Of a stretch of 64,000 nucleotides of DNA, positions 1 to 6,880 are shown piece after piece. Position 1 is the first letter of the stretch, and each line of letters begins with the position of its first letter. This stretch comes from Streptomyces graminofaciens. Lineage in GTDB: Bacteria > Actinomycetota > Actinomycetes > Streptomycetales > Streptomycetaceae. Under the pieces are notes generated by a model. It saw only the letters and a program-made list of their open reading frames with translations, did not search any database and was not told where the DNA came from. The stretch lies in NCBI RefSeq assembly GCF_030294945.1, contig NZ_AP018448.1, forward strand, positions 3,782,001 through 3,846,000. Direction: 5' to 3'. The translations under genes and the position numbers were made by a program.

Positions 1-156
1 ATTTCGCAGGAGATGGACTTCCAATCCCTGGTCAGGAAAGCACAGTCCATGCACATCCCGATCCACCAGGCCCACGACTGGCTGACCCAGCTCGGCGTCC
101 CCACCTGCGACCCCGCCGAGTCCATCCGCGCCGCCCTCCCCCTCATCCCCCGCTGA
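1..156 (+). CDS. C-terminal 51 codons of an unidentified protein
   Basis: The window opens inside a reading frame that runs from base 1 to a TGA at 154-156. The visible tail contains QSLVRKAQSMHIPIHQAHDW followed by a LTQLGVP stretch and ends AALPLIPR. The pattern of a short helix, a turn and a second helix ending in a leucine/glycine motif resembles the small winged-helix modules found in large Streptomyces Hsp90-like/NTPase proteins. That resemblance is from memory and weak. No function is assigned; the N-terminal part lies outside the window. Confidence 0.6.
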   Translation: MSQEMDFQSLVRKAQSMHIPIHQAHDWLTQLGVPTCDPAESIRAALPLIPR

Positions 157-313
157 AACGGACACTCCCCACATTGAGGGTTCTCCCTGCATTTCCCCGG
201 TCCGGGGCCCGGCCCGGGGTCCACTGACGTAGCATCCATCCCAGGCCACCCCACCTGCTCCTCCGTCAACGTTCTGATCATGAGAGGCAGTTGGCCGTCC
301 ACGGGAGGTTGGT

Positions 314-1729
314 ATGAAGCACCGCGGCAGGCACCGTCGACGCAGAAGGGGCCGTGCGCTGCGCGCGTCCCTGGCGGGTACCGCGCTGGCGCTCACCGCG
401 GCGGCCACACTGATCAGCACCTCCCAGGCCGTGGGGGGCGACACCCCGGGCCCGCTGGACTCCATCACCTCGACCGACGAGCTGCACGACCTCCGCCTGC
501 GGGAGAACCTCACCGGCCAGGCCACACTCGACACCCTCACCACACGGATGGGCGGCAGCGTCGGCGTCCACGAGGTGTTGCGGAGCGCGAACCACACCAT
601 GCGGAACCGAACGGAGTGCGAGGCGCCCGAGACGGCCGCGCTGCCCGTCGAGCCGAGGGCGAGCCGGGCGTACTGCTGGGACGCGGCCGACGCCGTGAAC
701 GAGAAGTGGGATCCGCAGTCCGTCACCACTTCCGGTGATGCCGACAGCGACGGGCAGTGGGGCGACGACCGGGTCGTCCTGGCCGGCTGGACCCATGACA
801 ACAGCGACACCGAGGATCACAACAGCGAAGACGACGGGCTGGCCCGTATCGCCTTCGTCGACGCCGACGACCCCGGCAATCTCATCTACCGCTACGTCCT
901 CCTCGTCGCGCCCGAGGACGGCGGCAAGGACTTCAGCGCCGTCCGGTCCGGTCTCGGCGGCATGGTCTGGTACCAGGACAAGCTGATCGTCACGGCACGG
1001 GCCGCGGGCCAGCACGACAACGCGCTCTACGTCTTCGACCTCGACCTCATCCTCCGCGCCGGTGTCACCGACAGCGACGCCATCGGGAAGGTCGACGAGG
1101 GCTGGTCCGCCCATCACTACCGGTACGTGCTGCCGGCCGTCGGCTCCTACAGCCTGCCCAGCGGCACGCGTGGCTCGGGTGGCACGTGTGACTCCCGGGA
1201 CGGCGACGGCGTCCCCTGTCTCTCCTCCCTGTCCCTCGACCGGACCTCCACCCCGCACAGCCTGGTCGCGAGCGAGTCGTCCGGTCCCGACCGTGAGGAA
1301 CCCACCCGTATCTGGCGCTACGACCTCGCCCCCGGGGCCGACCACCGCGCCGGCCCCCTCGCCGCCGACTCCCGGGGCGTCGTCGACCCCAGCGAGGCGT
1401 ACAGGACGAAGGCCGGCGGCGTGCAGGGCGTGCTGTCCCACGACGGCGACTGGTACGTGGGCCAGGCCCCCGCCGACCCCGACGCGCCCGGCACTCTCTG
1501 GCGTCAGGACGAGGACGGCGCCAAGGCCGCCAAGTGCACCACCGCCGGCCCGGACGATGCGCCGGGAGAGGCGTCGGACGAAGAGTCGTACAGCTGTTGG
1601 GGGCTGCACACCTCCGCCCTCTCCTACTGGCCCGAGACCCGCGAGCTGTGGACACTCACCGACGCGATCCCGGAGCGGGTGCTGTACGCGGTGCGGTGGT
1701 CCGCGATCGGCGACACCCTCAACCAGTGA
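314..1729 (+). CDS. secreted protein of unknown function (471 aa)
   Basis: ATG at 314 is preceded by GGGAGG at about 303-308. The N-terminus has a dense Arg/His run (RHRRRRRGR) and then a hydrophobic core (SLAGTALALTAAATL), which is a classic long Streptomyces signal peptide. The mature part is Asp- and Gly-rich. It has six cysteines in what look like three pairs (near residues 97-118, 293-303 and 408-424) and recurring short Trp/Tyr-containing strands, compatible with an all-beta, possibly propeller-like, extracellular protein. It stands alone, followed 72 nt later by an acetyltransferase gene. No catalytic motif is recognised and the substrate is unknown. Confidence 0.8.
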   Translation: MKHRGRHRRRRRGRALRASLAGTALALTAAATLISTSQAVGGDTPGPLDSITSTDELHDLRLRENLTGQATLDTLTTRMGGSVGVHEVLRSANHTMRNRTECEAPETAALPVEPRASRAYCWDAADAVNEKWDPQSVTTSGDADSDGQWGDDRVVLAGWTHDNSDTEDHNSEDDGLARIAFVDADDPGNLIYRYVLLVAPEDGGKDFSAVRSGLGGMVWYQDKLIVTARAAGQHDNALYVFDLDLILRAGVTDSDAIGKVDEGWSAHHYRYVLPAVGSYSLPSGTRGSGGTCDSRDGDGVPCLSSLSLDRTSTPHSLVASESSGPDREEPTRIWRYDLAPGADHRAGPLAADSRGVVDPSEAYRTKAGGVQGVLSHDGDWYVGQAPADPDAPGTLWRQDEDGAKAAKCTTAGPDDAPGEASDEESYSCWGLHTSALSYWPETRELWTLTDAIPERVLYAVRWSAIGDTLNQ

Positions 1730-1801
1730 TCCGGTGATCCGGCAGTCCCGGGGCGGGCCCGACCTTGGAGCCCGCCCCACCCCCGTGATTCCCTGGGCCC
1801 C

Positions 1802-2368
1802 ATGAGCAGCAGCCCTGTCACCACCTGGTCCCTGGAGCAGACCTCCCCGAGCGACCTCCTCCCCGCCGCCGCCCCGGACGGCGACGAGGTCCGGATCGCC
1901 CGCGCCGAGGTGCCCTCCCCCGAGTTCAGCCGCTTCCTGTACGCCTCCGTCGGCGGCGACATCCTCTGGATCGACCGGCTGTCGTGGTCGTACGCCCGTT
2001 GGCAGGAGCACCTGAGCCGTCCGGGCGTGGAGACCTGGGTCGCATACGACCGGGGGACGCCCGCGGGGTACGTGGAGCTGGAGCCACAGGACGACGGGGT
2101 CGTGGAGATCGTCTACTTCGGGCTGATCCCCGCCTTCCGGGGGCGGCGCATCGGCGGGCACCTGCTGTCGTACGGAACCGCCCGCGCCTGGGACCTCGCC
2201 GAGCGGTGGCCGCAACTGCCGCCCACCAAGCGGGTCTGGCTGCATACCTGCAGCCGGGACGGCGAACACGCGATGGCCAACTATCAGCGGCGCGGGTACA
2301 AACTCTTCGACACCAAGGTGGAGGAGGAGGCCGACGTCCAGGCACCCGGGCCCTGGCCGGGGGCGTAG
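1802..2368 (+). CDS. GNAT-family N-acetyltransferase (188 aa)
   Basis: The first 45 residues are an unrecognised extension. The acetyltransferase core follows: a beta strand with GTPAGYVELEPQ, then VEIVYFGLIPAFRGRRIGGH, which is the acetyl-CoA pyrophosphate loop (Arg/Gln-x-x-Gly-x-Gly/Ala type, here RGRRIGG), then LLSYGTARAWDLA and a late WLHTCSRDGEHAMANYQRRG segment typical of the last GNAT strands. The protein should acetylate a small molecule or protein amine in the cytoplasm; the acceptor cannot be read from sequence. It lies just upstream of the sulfur locus, separated by a 130-bp region that carries the operator candidate, and need not be functionally linked. Confidence 0.85.
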   Translation: MSSSPVTTWSLEQTSPSDLLPAAAPDGDEVRIARAEVPSPEFSRFLYASVGGDILWIDRLSWSYARWQEHLSRPGVETWVAYDRGTPAGYVELEPQDDGVVEIVYFGLIPAFRGRRIGGHLLSYGTARAWDLAERWPQLPPTKRVWLHTCSRDGEHAMANYQRRGYKLFDTKVEEEADVQAPGPWPGA

Positions 2369-2418
2369 GCGGTCCGTCACTCCCCCCTTCATCCCCACCA
2401 CCATGACCCACATCACAC

Positions 2419-2437
2419 TGTCTCGCCATTCGAGACA
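2419..2437. promoter_or_regulatory. perfect 7-bp inverted repeat upstream of the sulfur operon
   Basis: TGTCTCG-ccatt-CGAGACA forms a perfect dyad 62 bp before the sulfur leader ORF, in the only non-coding gap upstream of the operon. Position and symmetry suggest a binding site for a dimeric repressor or activator of sulfur assimilation. The regulator is not encoded in this window. Confidence 0.45.
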
Positions 2438-2498
2438 ACCCTGTCCATCATGCGGATGAAGGTGGACTGAGTCTAAAGAGCCATGACACGCTTCCGTC

Positions 2499-2582
2499 AT
2501 GTCTGGAACTGGAATTGCCTTGGTGAGTCGGCGGCACGTCGACCTCGGCCGCATGTCCAGCGCCATCTGTCCGGCGAGCTGA
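2499..2582 (+). CDS. sulfur-assimilation leader peptide (27 aa)
   Basis: ATG 2499 to TGA 2582 encodes a 27-residue peptide containing LVSRRHVDLGRMSSAICPAS at its C-terminus. The RRHVDL-x-R-x-SSAIC signature matches, from memory, the actinobacterial putative leader peptides found upstream of cysteine and sulfur-assimilation genes. The single Cys codon (TGT) lies four codons before the stop, where ribosome stalling on scarce Cys-tRNA would influence downstream RNA folding. It sits 136 nt before the sulfite reductase start, and the gap contains nested stems. Role as a cis-acting attenuator is inferred. There is no strong Shine-Dalgarno; AAAGAG lies 18 nt upstream. Confidence 0.8.
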   Translation: MSGTGIALVSRRHVDLGRMSSAICPAS

Positions 2583-2620
2583 GTCAGCCCCAGCACCGCC
2601 GCTTTCCCCTCACCGCCTCG

Positions 2621-2677
2621 CCTGCGCAATGACGCGCATGCCCGGCACGCATGCCGTAACGCGCCCAAAAGCGCAGG
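2621..2677 (+). promoter_or_regulatory. candidate attenuator stem between leader peptide and sulfite reductase
   Basis: CCTGCGC (2621-2627) can pair with GCGCAGG (2671-2677), enclosing a CGGCA-cgca-TGCCG hairpin (2643-2656). No U-tract follows, so if it attenuates it may act through Rho or through access to the ribosome binding site at about 2702. The folding was done by eye only. Confidence 0.35.
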
Positions 2678-2718
2678 TCTGAGCCGCGTTCCCGCCTGTC
2701 CCGAAGGACGTAACAACC

Positions 2719-4410
2719 ATGGCCGCCACCCCGCAGAACTCCGCCACGCCCCGCCGCAAGGTGAGCCGTCACCGTGGCGAAGGACAGTGGGCCGCGGGTC
2801 ACCACACCCCGCTCAACGGCAACGAGCAGTTCAAGAAGGACGACGACGGTCTCAATGTGCGGACACGCATTGAGACGATCTACTCGAAGCGCGGCTTCGA
2901 CTCGATCGACCCCAACGACCTGCGTGGACGTATGCGCTGGTGGGGGCTGTACACCCAGCGCAAGCCCGGGATCGACGGCGGCAAGACCGCGATCCTGGAG
3001 CCGGAGGAGCTGGACGACAGCTACTTCATGCTGCGCGTGCGCATCGACGGCGGCCGACTGACCACGCGGCAGTTGCGGGTGATCGGTGAGATCTCGCAGG
3101 AGTTCGCCCGGGGCACGGCCGACCTGACCGACCGGCAGAACGTCCAGTACCACTGGATCCGCATCGAGGACGTGCCCGAGATCTGGGACCGGCTCGAGGC
3201 CGTGGGGCTGTCCACGACCGAGGCCTGCGGTGACACGCCCCGTGTCGTCCTCGGTTCGCCCGTCGCCGGGATCGCCTCGGACGAGATCATCGACGGCACC
3301 CCGGCCATCGAGGAGATCCAGCGCCGGATCGTGGGCAACAAGGACTTCTCGAACCTGCCCCGCAAGTTCAAGTCCGCGATCTCCGGCTCGCCGCTGCTCG
3401 ACGTGGCGCACGAGATCAACGACGTCGCCTTCGTCGGTGTCCGCCACCCCGAGCACGGCCCCGGCTTCGACGTCTGGGTCGGCGGCGGTCTGTCCACCAA
3501 CCCCAAGATCGGGCAGCGGCTCGGCGCCTGGGTCCCGCTGGACGAGGTCCCGGACGTCTACGAGGGCGTCATCTCGATCTTCCGTGACTACGGCTACCGG
3601 CGGCTGCGCACCCGCGCCCGTCTGAAGTTCCTGCTCGCCGACTGGGGCGTCGAGAAGTTCCGCCAGGTGCTGGAGGACGAGTACCTGAAGCGGAAGCTCG
3701 TCGACGGCCCCGCGCCGGACCAGCCCGTGCAGCGCTGGCGCGACCACGTGGGTGTCCACCAGCAGAACGACGGCCGGTACTACGTCGGGTTCGCCCCGCG
3801 CGTCGGCCGCGTGGACGGCACCACCCTCACGAAGATCGCCGAGCTCGCCGAGGCACACGGGTCCGGGCGGGTCCGTACCACCGCCGAGCAGAAGATGATC
3901 GTGCTCGATGTCACCGAGGACCAGATCGACTCCCTCGTCTCCGGCCTGGAGGCGCTGGACCTCACGGTCAAGCCGTCCCCGTTCCGGCGCGGCACCATGG
4001 CCTGCACCGGCATCGAGTACTGCAAGCTCGCCATCGTCGAGACCAAGGCGCGCGGCGCCTCGCTGATCGACGAGCTGGAGCGCCGTATCCCGGACTTCGA
4101 CGAGCCGATCACCATCAACATCAACGGCTGCCCGAACGCCTGCGCGCGTATCCAGGTGGCGGACATCGGTCTCAAGGGCCAGCTCGTCCTCAACGACCAG
4201 GGCGAGCAGGTCGAGGGCTACCAGGTGCACCTGGGCGGTGCGCTGGGCCTGGAGGCCGGGTTCGGCCGCAAGGTGCGCGGTCTGAAGGTGACCGCCGAGG
4301 AGCTGCCCGACTACGTCGAGCGCGTCCTCAAGCGGTTCGAGGCGGAGCGCGAGGACGGCGAGCGGTTCGCGACCTGGGCCGGGCGCGCCACCGAGGAGGC
4401 CCTTTCGTGA
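2719..4410 (+). CDS. sir: ferredoxin-dependent sulfite reductase (nitrite/sulfite reductase family)
   Basis: This enzyme reduces sulfite to sulfide with six electrons from ferredoxin, using siroheme coupled to a 4Fe-4S cluster. The duplicated NIR/SIR half-domains are present. The cluster and siroheme cysteines are ACTGIEYC (Cys429, Cys435) and NGCPNAC (Cys471, Cys475). The length of 563 aa fits the family. The start codon follows GAAGGA at about 2702. The 3' end overlaps the next ORF by GTGA, so this is the first structural gene of a translationally coupled operon. The context (cysH, cysC, cysD, cysN, sulfonate importer) makes sulfite, not nitrite, the likely substrate. Expression is probably controlled by the leader peptide upstream. 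Alternative names are cysI and nirA. Confidence 0.95.
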   Translation: MAATPQNSATPRRKVSRHRGEGQWAAGHHTPLNGNEQFKKDDDGLNVRTRIETIYSKRGFDSIDPNDLRGRMRWWGLYTQRKPGIDGGKTAILEPEELDDSYFMLRVRIDGGRLTTRQLRVIGEISQEFARGTADLTDRQNVQYHWIRIEDVPEIWDRLEAVGLSTTEACGDTPRVVLGSPVAGIASDEIIDGTPAIEEIQRRIVGNKDFSNLPRKFKSAISGSPLLDVAHEINDVAFVGVRHPEHGPGFDVWVGGGLSTNPKIGQRLGAWVPLDEVPDVYEGVISIFRDYGYRRLRTRARLKFLLADWGVEKFRQVLEDEYLKRKLVDGPAPDQPVQRWRDHVGVHQQNDGRYYVGFAPRVGRVDGTTLTKIAELAEAHGSGRVRTTAEQKMIVLDVTEDQIDSLVSGLEALDLTVKPSPFRRGTMACTGIEYCKLAIVETKARGASLIDELERRIPDFDEPITININGCPNACARIQVADIGLKGQLVLNDQGEQVEGYQVHLGGALGLEAGFGRKVRGLKVTAEELPDYVERVLKRFEAEREDGERFATWAGRATEEALS

Positions 4411-4586
4411 GCGAGCGAGCCGCCCCCTTCCACTGCCCCTACTGCGGTGACGAGGACCTGCGCCCGAACGAAGAGGGACATGGCGCGTGGGAATGCGGAG
4501 CCTGCAATCGAGCCTTCCAGTTGAAGTTCCTCGGGCTGCTGGCCCGGGGGCTTCAGCGAGCCGACAGCGGAGGGGATCAGATATGA
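4407..4586 (+). CDS. 59-aa zinc-ribbon protein between sulfite reductase and cysH
   Basis: A GTG start at 4407 overlaps the sulfite reductase stop (GTGA), and the TGA at 4584-4586 overlaps the cysH ATG (ATGA), so it is coupled on both sides. It carries HCPYCG and, 17 residues on, WECGACN, giving a CxxC...CxxC ribbon that could hold zinc or an Fe-S cluster, then a hydrophobic tail with LKFLGLLARGL. Its conserved position in a sulfur operon and its size suggest an accessory role, such as metal or electron handling for sulfite reductase or APS reductase, but no function is known to me. Similar ribbons are sometimes mislabelled as insertion-element proteins. Confidence 0.85.
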   Translation: MSERAAPFHCPYCGDEDLRPNEEGHGAWECGACNRAFQLKFLGLLARGLQRADSGGDQI

Positions 4587-5338
4587 CGACCGTTCAGGCG
4601 GATTCCGATACATCCGCGTCCTTGGAGGACGCGACCGGCCCGGAAGCGGTGAAGCGCGCCGAACTCAAGGCGCTCGCCGAGCAGGCCGGCCGTGACCTCG
4701 AAGACGCCTCGGCCCTGGAGATCCTCCAGTGGGCCGTGGACACCTTCGGCAAGCGTTTCTGCGTGACCTCCTCCATGGAGGACGCCGTGGTCGCGCACCT
4801 CGCCTCCCGGGCCAGGCCCGGCGTGGACGTCGTGTTCCTCGACACCGGCTACCACTTCCCGGAGACCATCGGCACCCGGGACGCGGTCGAGGCCGTGATG
4901 GACGTCAACGTCATCACGATCACCCCGCGTCAGACGGTCGCCGAGCAGGACGCCGAGTACGGTCCCAAGCTGCACGACCGCGACCCGGACCTGTGCTGCT
5001 TCCTGCGCAAGGTCAAGCCGCTCGAAGAGGGTTTGACCCGCTTCGACGCGTGGGCGACGGGCCTGCGCCGCGACGAGTCCCCGACCCGGGCGAACACCCC
5101 CGTCGTCGGCTGGGACGAGAAGCGCGGCAAGGTCAAGATCTCACCGATCGCCCGTTGGACACAGGACGACGTGGACGCGTACGTCGCCGAGCACGGCGTG
5201 CTCACCAACCCGCTGCTCATGGACGGGTATGCCTCCGTCGGCTGCGCCCCCTGCACCCGGCGGGTCGCCGAGGGCGAGGACGCGCGCGCCGGCCGCTGGG
5301 CGGGCAGCGGCAAGACCGAGTGCGGGCTGCACCTGTGA
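4583..5338 (+). CDS. cysH: phosphoadenylyl/adenylyl-sulfate reductase
   Basis: CysH reduces activated sulfate (APS or PAPS) to sulfite with thioredoxin. The PP-loop-like nucleotide-binding core begins with FCVTSSMEDAVVAHL. The cysteine pair in DLCCFLRK and the later GCAPC form the CC...CxxC set that ligates a 4Fe-4S cluster in APS-reducing enzymes, and ECGLHL at the C-terminus carries the catalytic Cys. The start is the ATG at 4583, preceded by GGAGGGG; a longer frame exists upstream but is occupied by the zinc-ribbon gene. The protein has 251 aa. The Fe-S ligands argue for APS as the main substrate, although an APS kinase gene follows. Confidence 0.93.
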   Translation: MTTVQADSDTSASLEDATGPEAVKRAELKALAEQAGRDLEDASALEILQWAVDTFGKRFCVTSSMEDAVVAHLASRARPGVDVVFLDTGYHFPETIGTRDAVEAVMDVNVITITPRQTVAEQDAEYGPKLHDRDPDLCCFLRKVKPLEEGLTRFDAWATGLRRDESPTRANTPVVGWDEKRGKVKISPIARWTQDDVDAYVAEHGVLTNPLLMDGYASVGCAPCTRRVAEGEDARAGRWAGSGKTECGLHL

Positions 5339-5397
5339 CCGCGACCGTGCCCACGAAGAGCAACGACCCCGTTCCTGTGAAGAACCAGGAGAACCAA

Positions 5398-5943
5398 GTG
5401 ACGACCGGAGCCACCGGAGCCACCGTCTGGCTCACGGGTCTGCCGAGTGCCGGCAAGACCACCATCGCCTACGAGCTCGCGGGCCGACTGCGTGCGGAGG
5501 GCCACCTCGTCGAGGTCCTCGACGGCGACGAGATCCGCGAGTTCCTCACCGCGGACCTCGGCTTCAGCCGCGCCGACCGGCACACCAACGTGCAGCGCAT
5601 CGGCTTCCTCGCCGACCTGCTGGCCCGTAACGGCGTCAAGGCCCTCGTGCCCGTCATCGCGCCCTACGCCGACAGCCGCGAGGCCGTCCGCAAGCGCCAC
5701 CAGGCGAGCGGCGCCGCGTATGTCGAGGTGCATGTGGCCACGCCGGTCGAGGTGTGCTCCGTACGCGATGTGAAGGGGCTCTACGCCAAGCAGGCCGCGG
5801 GGGAGATCTCGGGGCTGACCGGTGTCGACGACCCGTACGAGGCGCCCGCCTCGCCGGACCTTCGCATCGAATCGCAGGACCAGACCGTGGCGGAGTCCGC
5901 GGCCCTGGTCCACCAGCTGCTCACCGAGAGGGGTCTGGCATGA
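5398..5943 (+). CDS. cysC: adenylyl-sulfate (APS) kinase
   Basis: CysC phosphorylates APS at the 3' position to give PAPS. The P-loop is GLPSAGKTT, followed by LEVLDGDEIREFL and the family motif FSRADRHTNVQRI. The GTG at 5398 was chosen because AGGAGA lies 8-9 nt upstream and the product (181 aa) has the usual length. An alternative GTG at 5335 overlaps the cysH stop (GTGA) and would add 21 residues; since most neighbours overlap, it cannot be excluded. The 3' end overlaps cysD by ATGA. With an Fe-S type CysH next door, PAPS made here may serve sulfotransferases as well as assimilation. Confidence 0.93.
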   Translation: MTTGATGATVWLTGLPSAGKTTIAYELAGRLRAEGHLVEVLDGDEIREFLTADLGFSRADRHTNVQRIGFLADLLARNGVKALVPVIAPYADSREAVRKRHQASGAAYVEVHVATPVEVCSVRDVKGLYAKQAAGEISGLTGVDDPYEAPASPDLRIESQDQTVAESAALVHQLLTERGLA

Positions 5944-6878
5944 CGACGACCGTCGCGGCCGTCTCCGAGGAGACCGGCACCCCGTACACCCTGTCCCACC
6001 TGGACGCCCTCGAGTCCGAGGCCGTGCACATCTTCCGCGAGGTGGCGGGTGAGTTCGAGCGGCCGGTCATCCTCTTCTCCGGTGGCAAGGACTCCATCGT
6101 CATGCTGCACCTGGCCCTGAAGGCGTTCGCCCCGGCGGCGGTCCCCTTCACGCTGCTGCACGTGGACACCGGGCACAACTTCCCCGAGGTCATCGAGTAC
6201 CGCGACCGTACGGTGGCCCAGCACAACCTGCGGCTGCATGTGGCCTCCGTGCAGGACTACATCGACCGGGGTGTGCTGAAGGAGCGTCCGGACGGCACCC
6301 GCAACCCCCTGCAGACCGTGCCGCTCACCGAGAAGATCCAGGCGGAGAAGTTCGACGCCGTCTTCGGTGGTGGCCGTCGCGACGAGGAGAAGGCGCGCGC
6401 CAAGGAGCGGGTGTTCTCGCTGCGGGACGAGTTCTCGCAGTGGGACCCTCGCCGCCAGCGCCCCGAGCTGTGGAACCTGTACAACGGCCGCCACGCGCCC
6501 GGTGAGCACGTCCGCGTCTTCCCGCTGTCCAACTGGACCGAGCTGGACGTGTGGCAGTACATCGCCCGCGAGGGCATCGAACTGCCGGAGATCTACTTCG
6601 CGCACGAGCGTGATGTGTTCCAGCGGGCCGGGATGTGGCTGACCGCCGGCGAGTGGGGCGGGCCGAAGGACGGCGAGACCGTCGAGAAGCGCCTCATCCG
6701 CTACCGGACCGTGGGTGACATGTCCTGCACCGGTGCCGTCGACTCGGAGGCCACGACGCTGGACGCCGTGATCGCCGAGATCGCCGCCTCCCGGCTGACC
6801 GAGCGCGGCGCGACCCGCGCCGACGACAAGATGTCCGAGGCCGCGATGGAAGACCGTAAGCGCGAGGGGTACTTCTAA
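5940..6878 (+). CDS. cysD: sulfate adenylyltransferase subunit 2
   Basis: CysD is the catalytic ATP-pyrophosphatase subunit of ATP sulfurylase; with CysN it makes APS from ATP and sulfate. The PP-loop SGGKDSIVMLHLALKAF lies near residue 38. HVDTGHNFPEVIEYRD, VFGGGRRDEEKARAKER and NWTELDVWQYIA are typical family blocks, and the tail RKREGYF is the conserved end. The length of 312 aa is normal. The start overlaps the cysC stop (ATGA), and cysN begins two bases after its stop. Confidence 0.96.
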   Translation: MTTTVAAVSEETGTPYTLSHLDALESEAVHIFREVAGEFERPVILFSGGKDSIVMLHLALKAFAPAAVPFTLLHVDTGHNFPEVIEYRDRTVAQHNLRLHVASVQDYIDRGVLKERPDGTRNPLQTVPLTEKIQAEKFDAVFGGGRRDEEKARAKERVFSLRDEFSQWDPRRQRPELWNLYNGRHAPGEHVRVFPLSNWTELDVWQYIAREGIELPEIYFAHERDVFQRAGMWLTAGEWGGPKDGETVEKRLIRYRTVGDMSCTGAVDSEATTLDAVIAEIAASRLTERGATRADDKMSEAAMEDRKREGYF

Positions 6879-6880
6879 GC

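Noticed and set aside
2483..2629. Alternative ORF (MTRFRHVWNW...) with AAAGAG just upstream of its ATG, overlapping the leader peptide in another frame
   Set aside because: Its sequence shows no known motif, while the frame starting at 2499 carries the leader-peptide signature; it remains a minor possibility.
278..2716. Very long minus-strand open frame opposite the secreted-protein and acetyltransferase genes, and similar antisense frames at 2584-4230, 8178-11012, 26495-28873 and 28555-30996
   Set aside because: They lack family motifs and are rich in Arg/Gly/Pro/Val/His patterns typical of the complement of GC-rich genes; the plus-strand genes have clear motifs and ribosome binding sites.
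5335..5397. Earlier GTG start for cysC overlapping the cysH stop
   Set aside because: It adds 21 non-family residues and has a weak ribosome binding site, whereas AGGAGA precedes the GTG at 5398.
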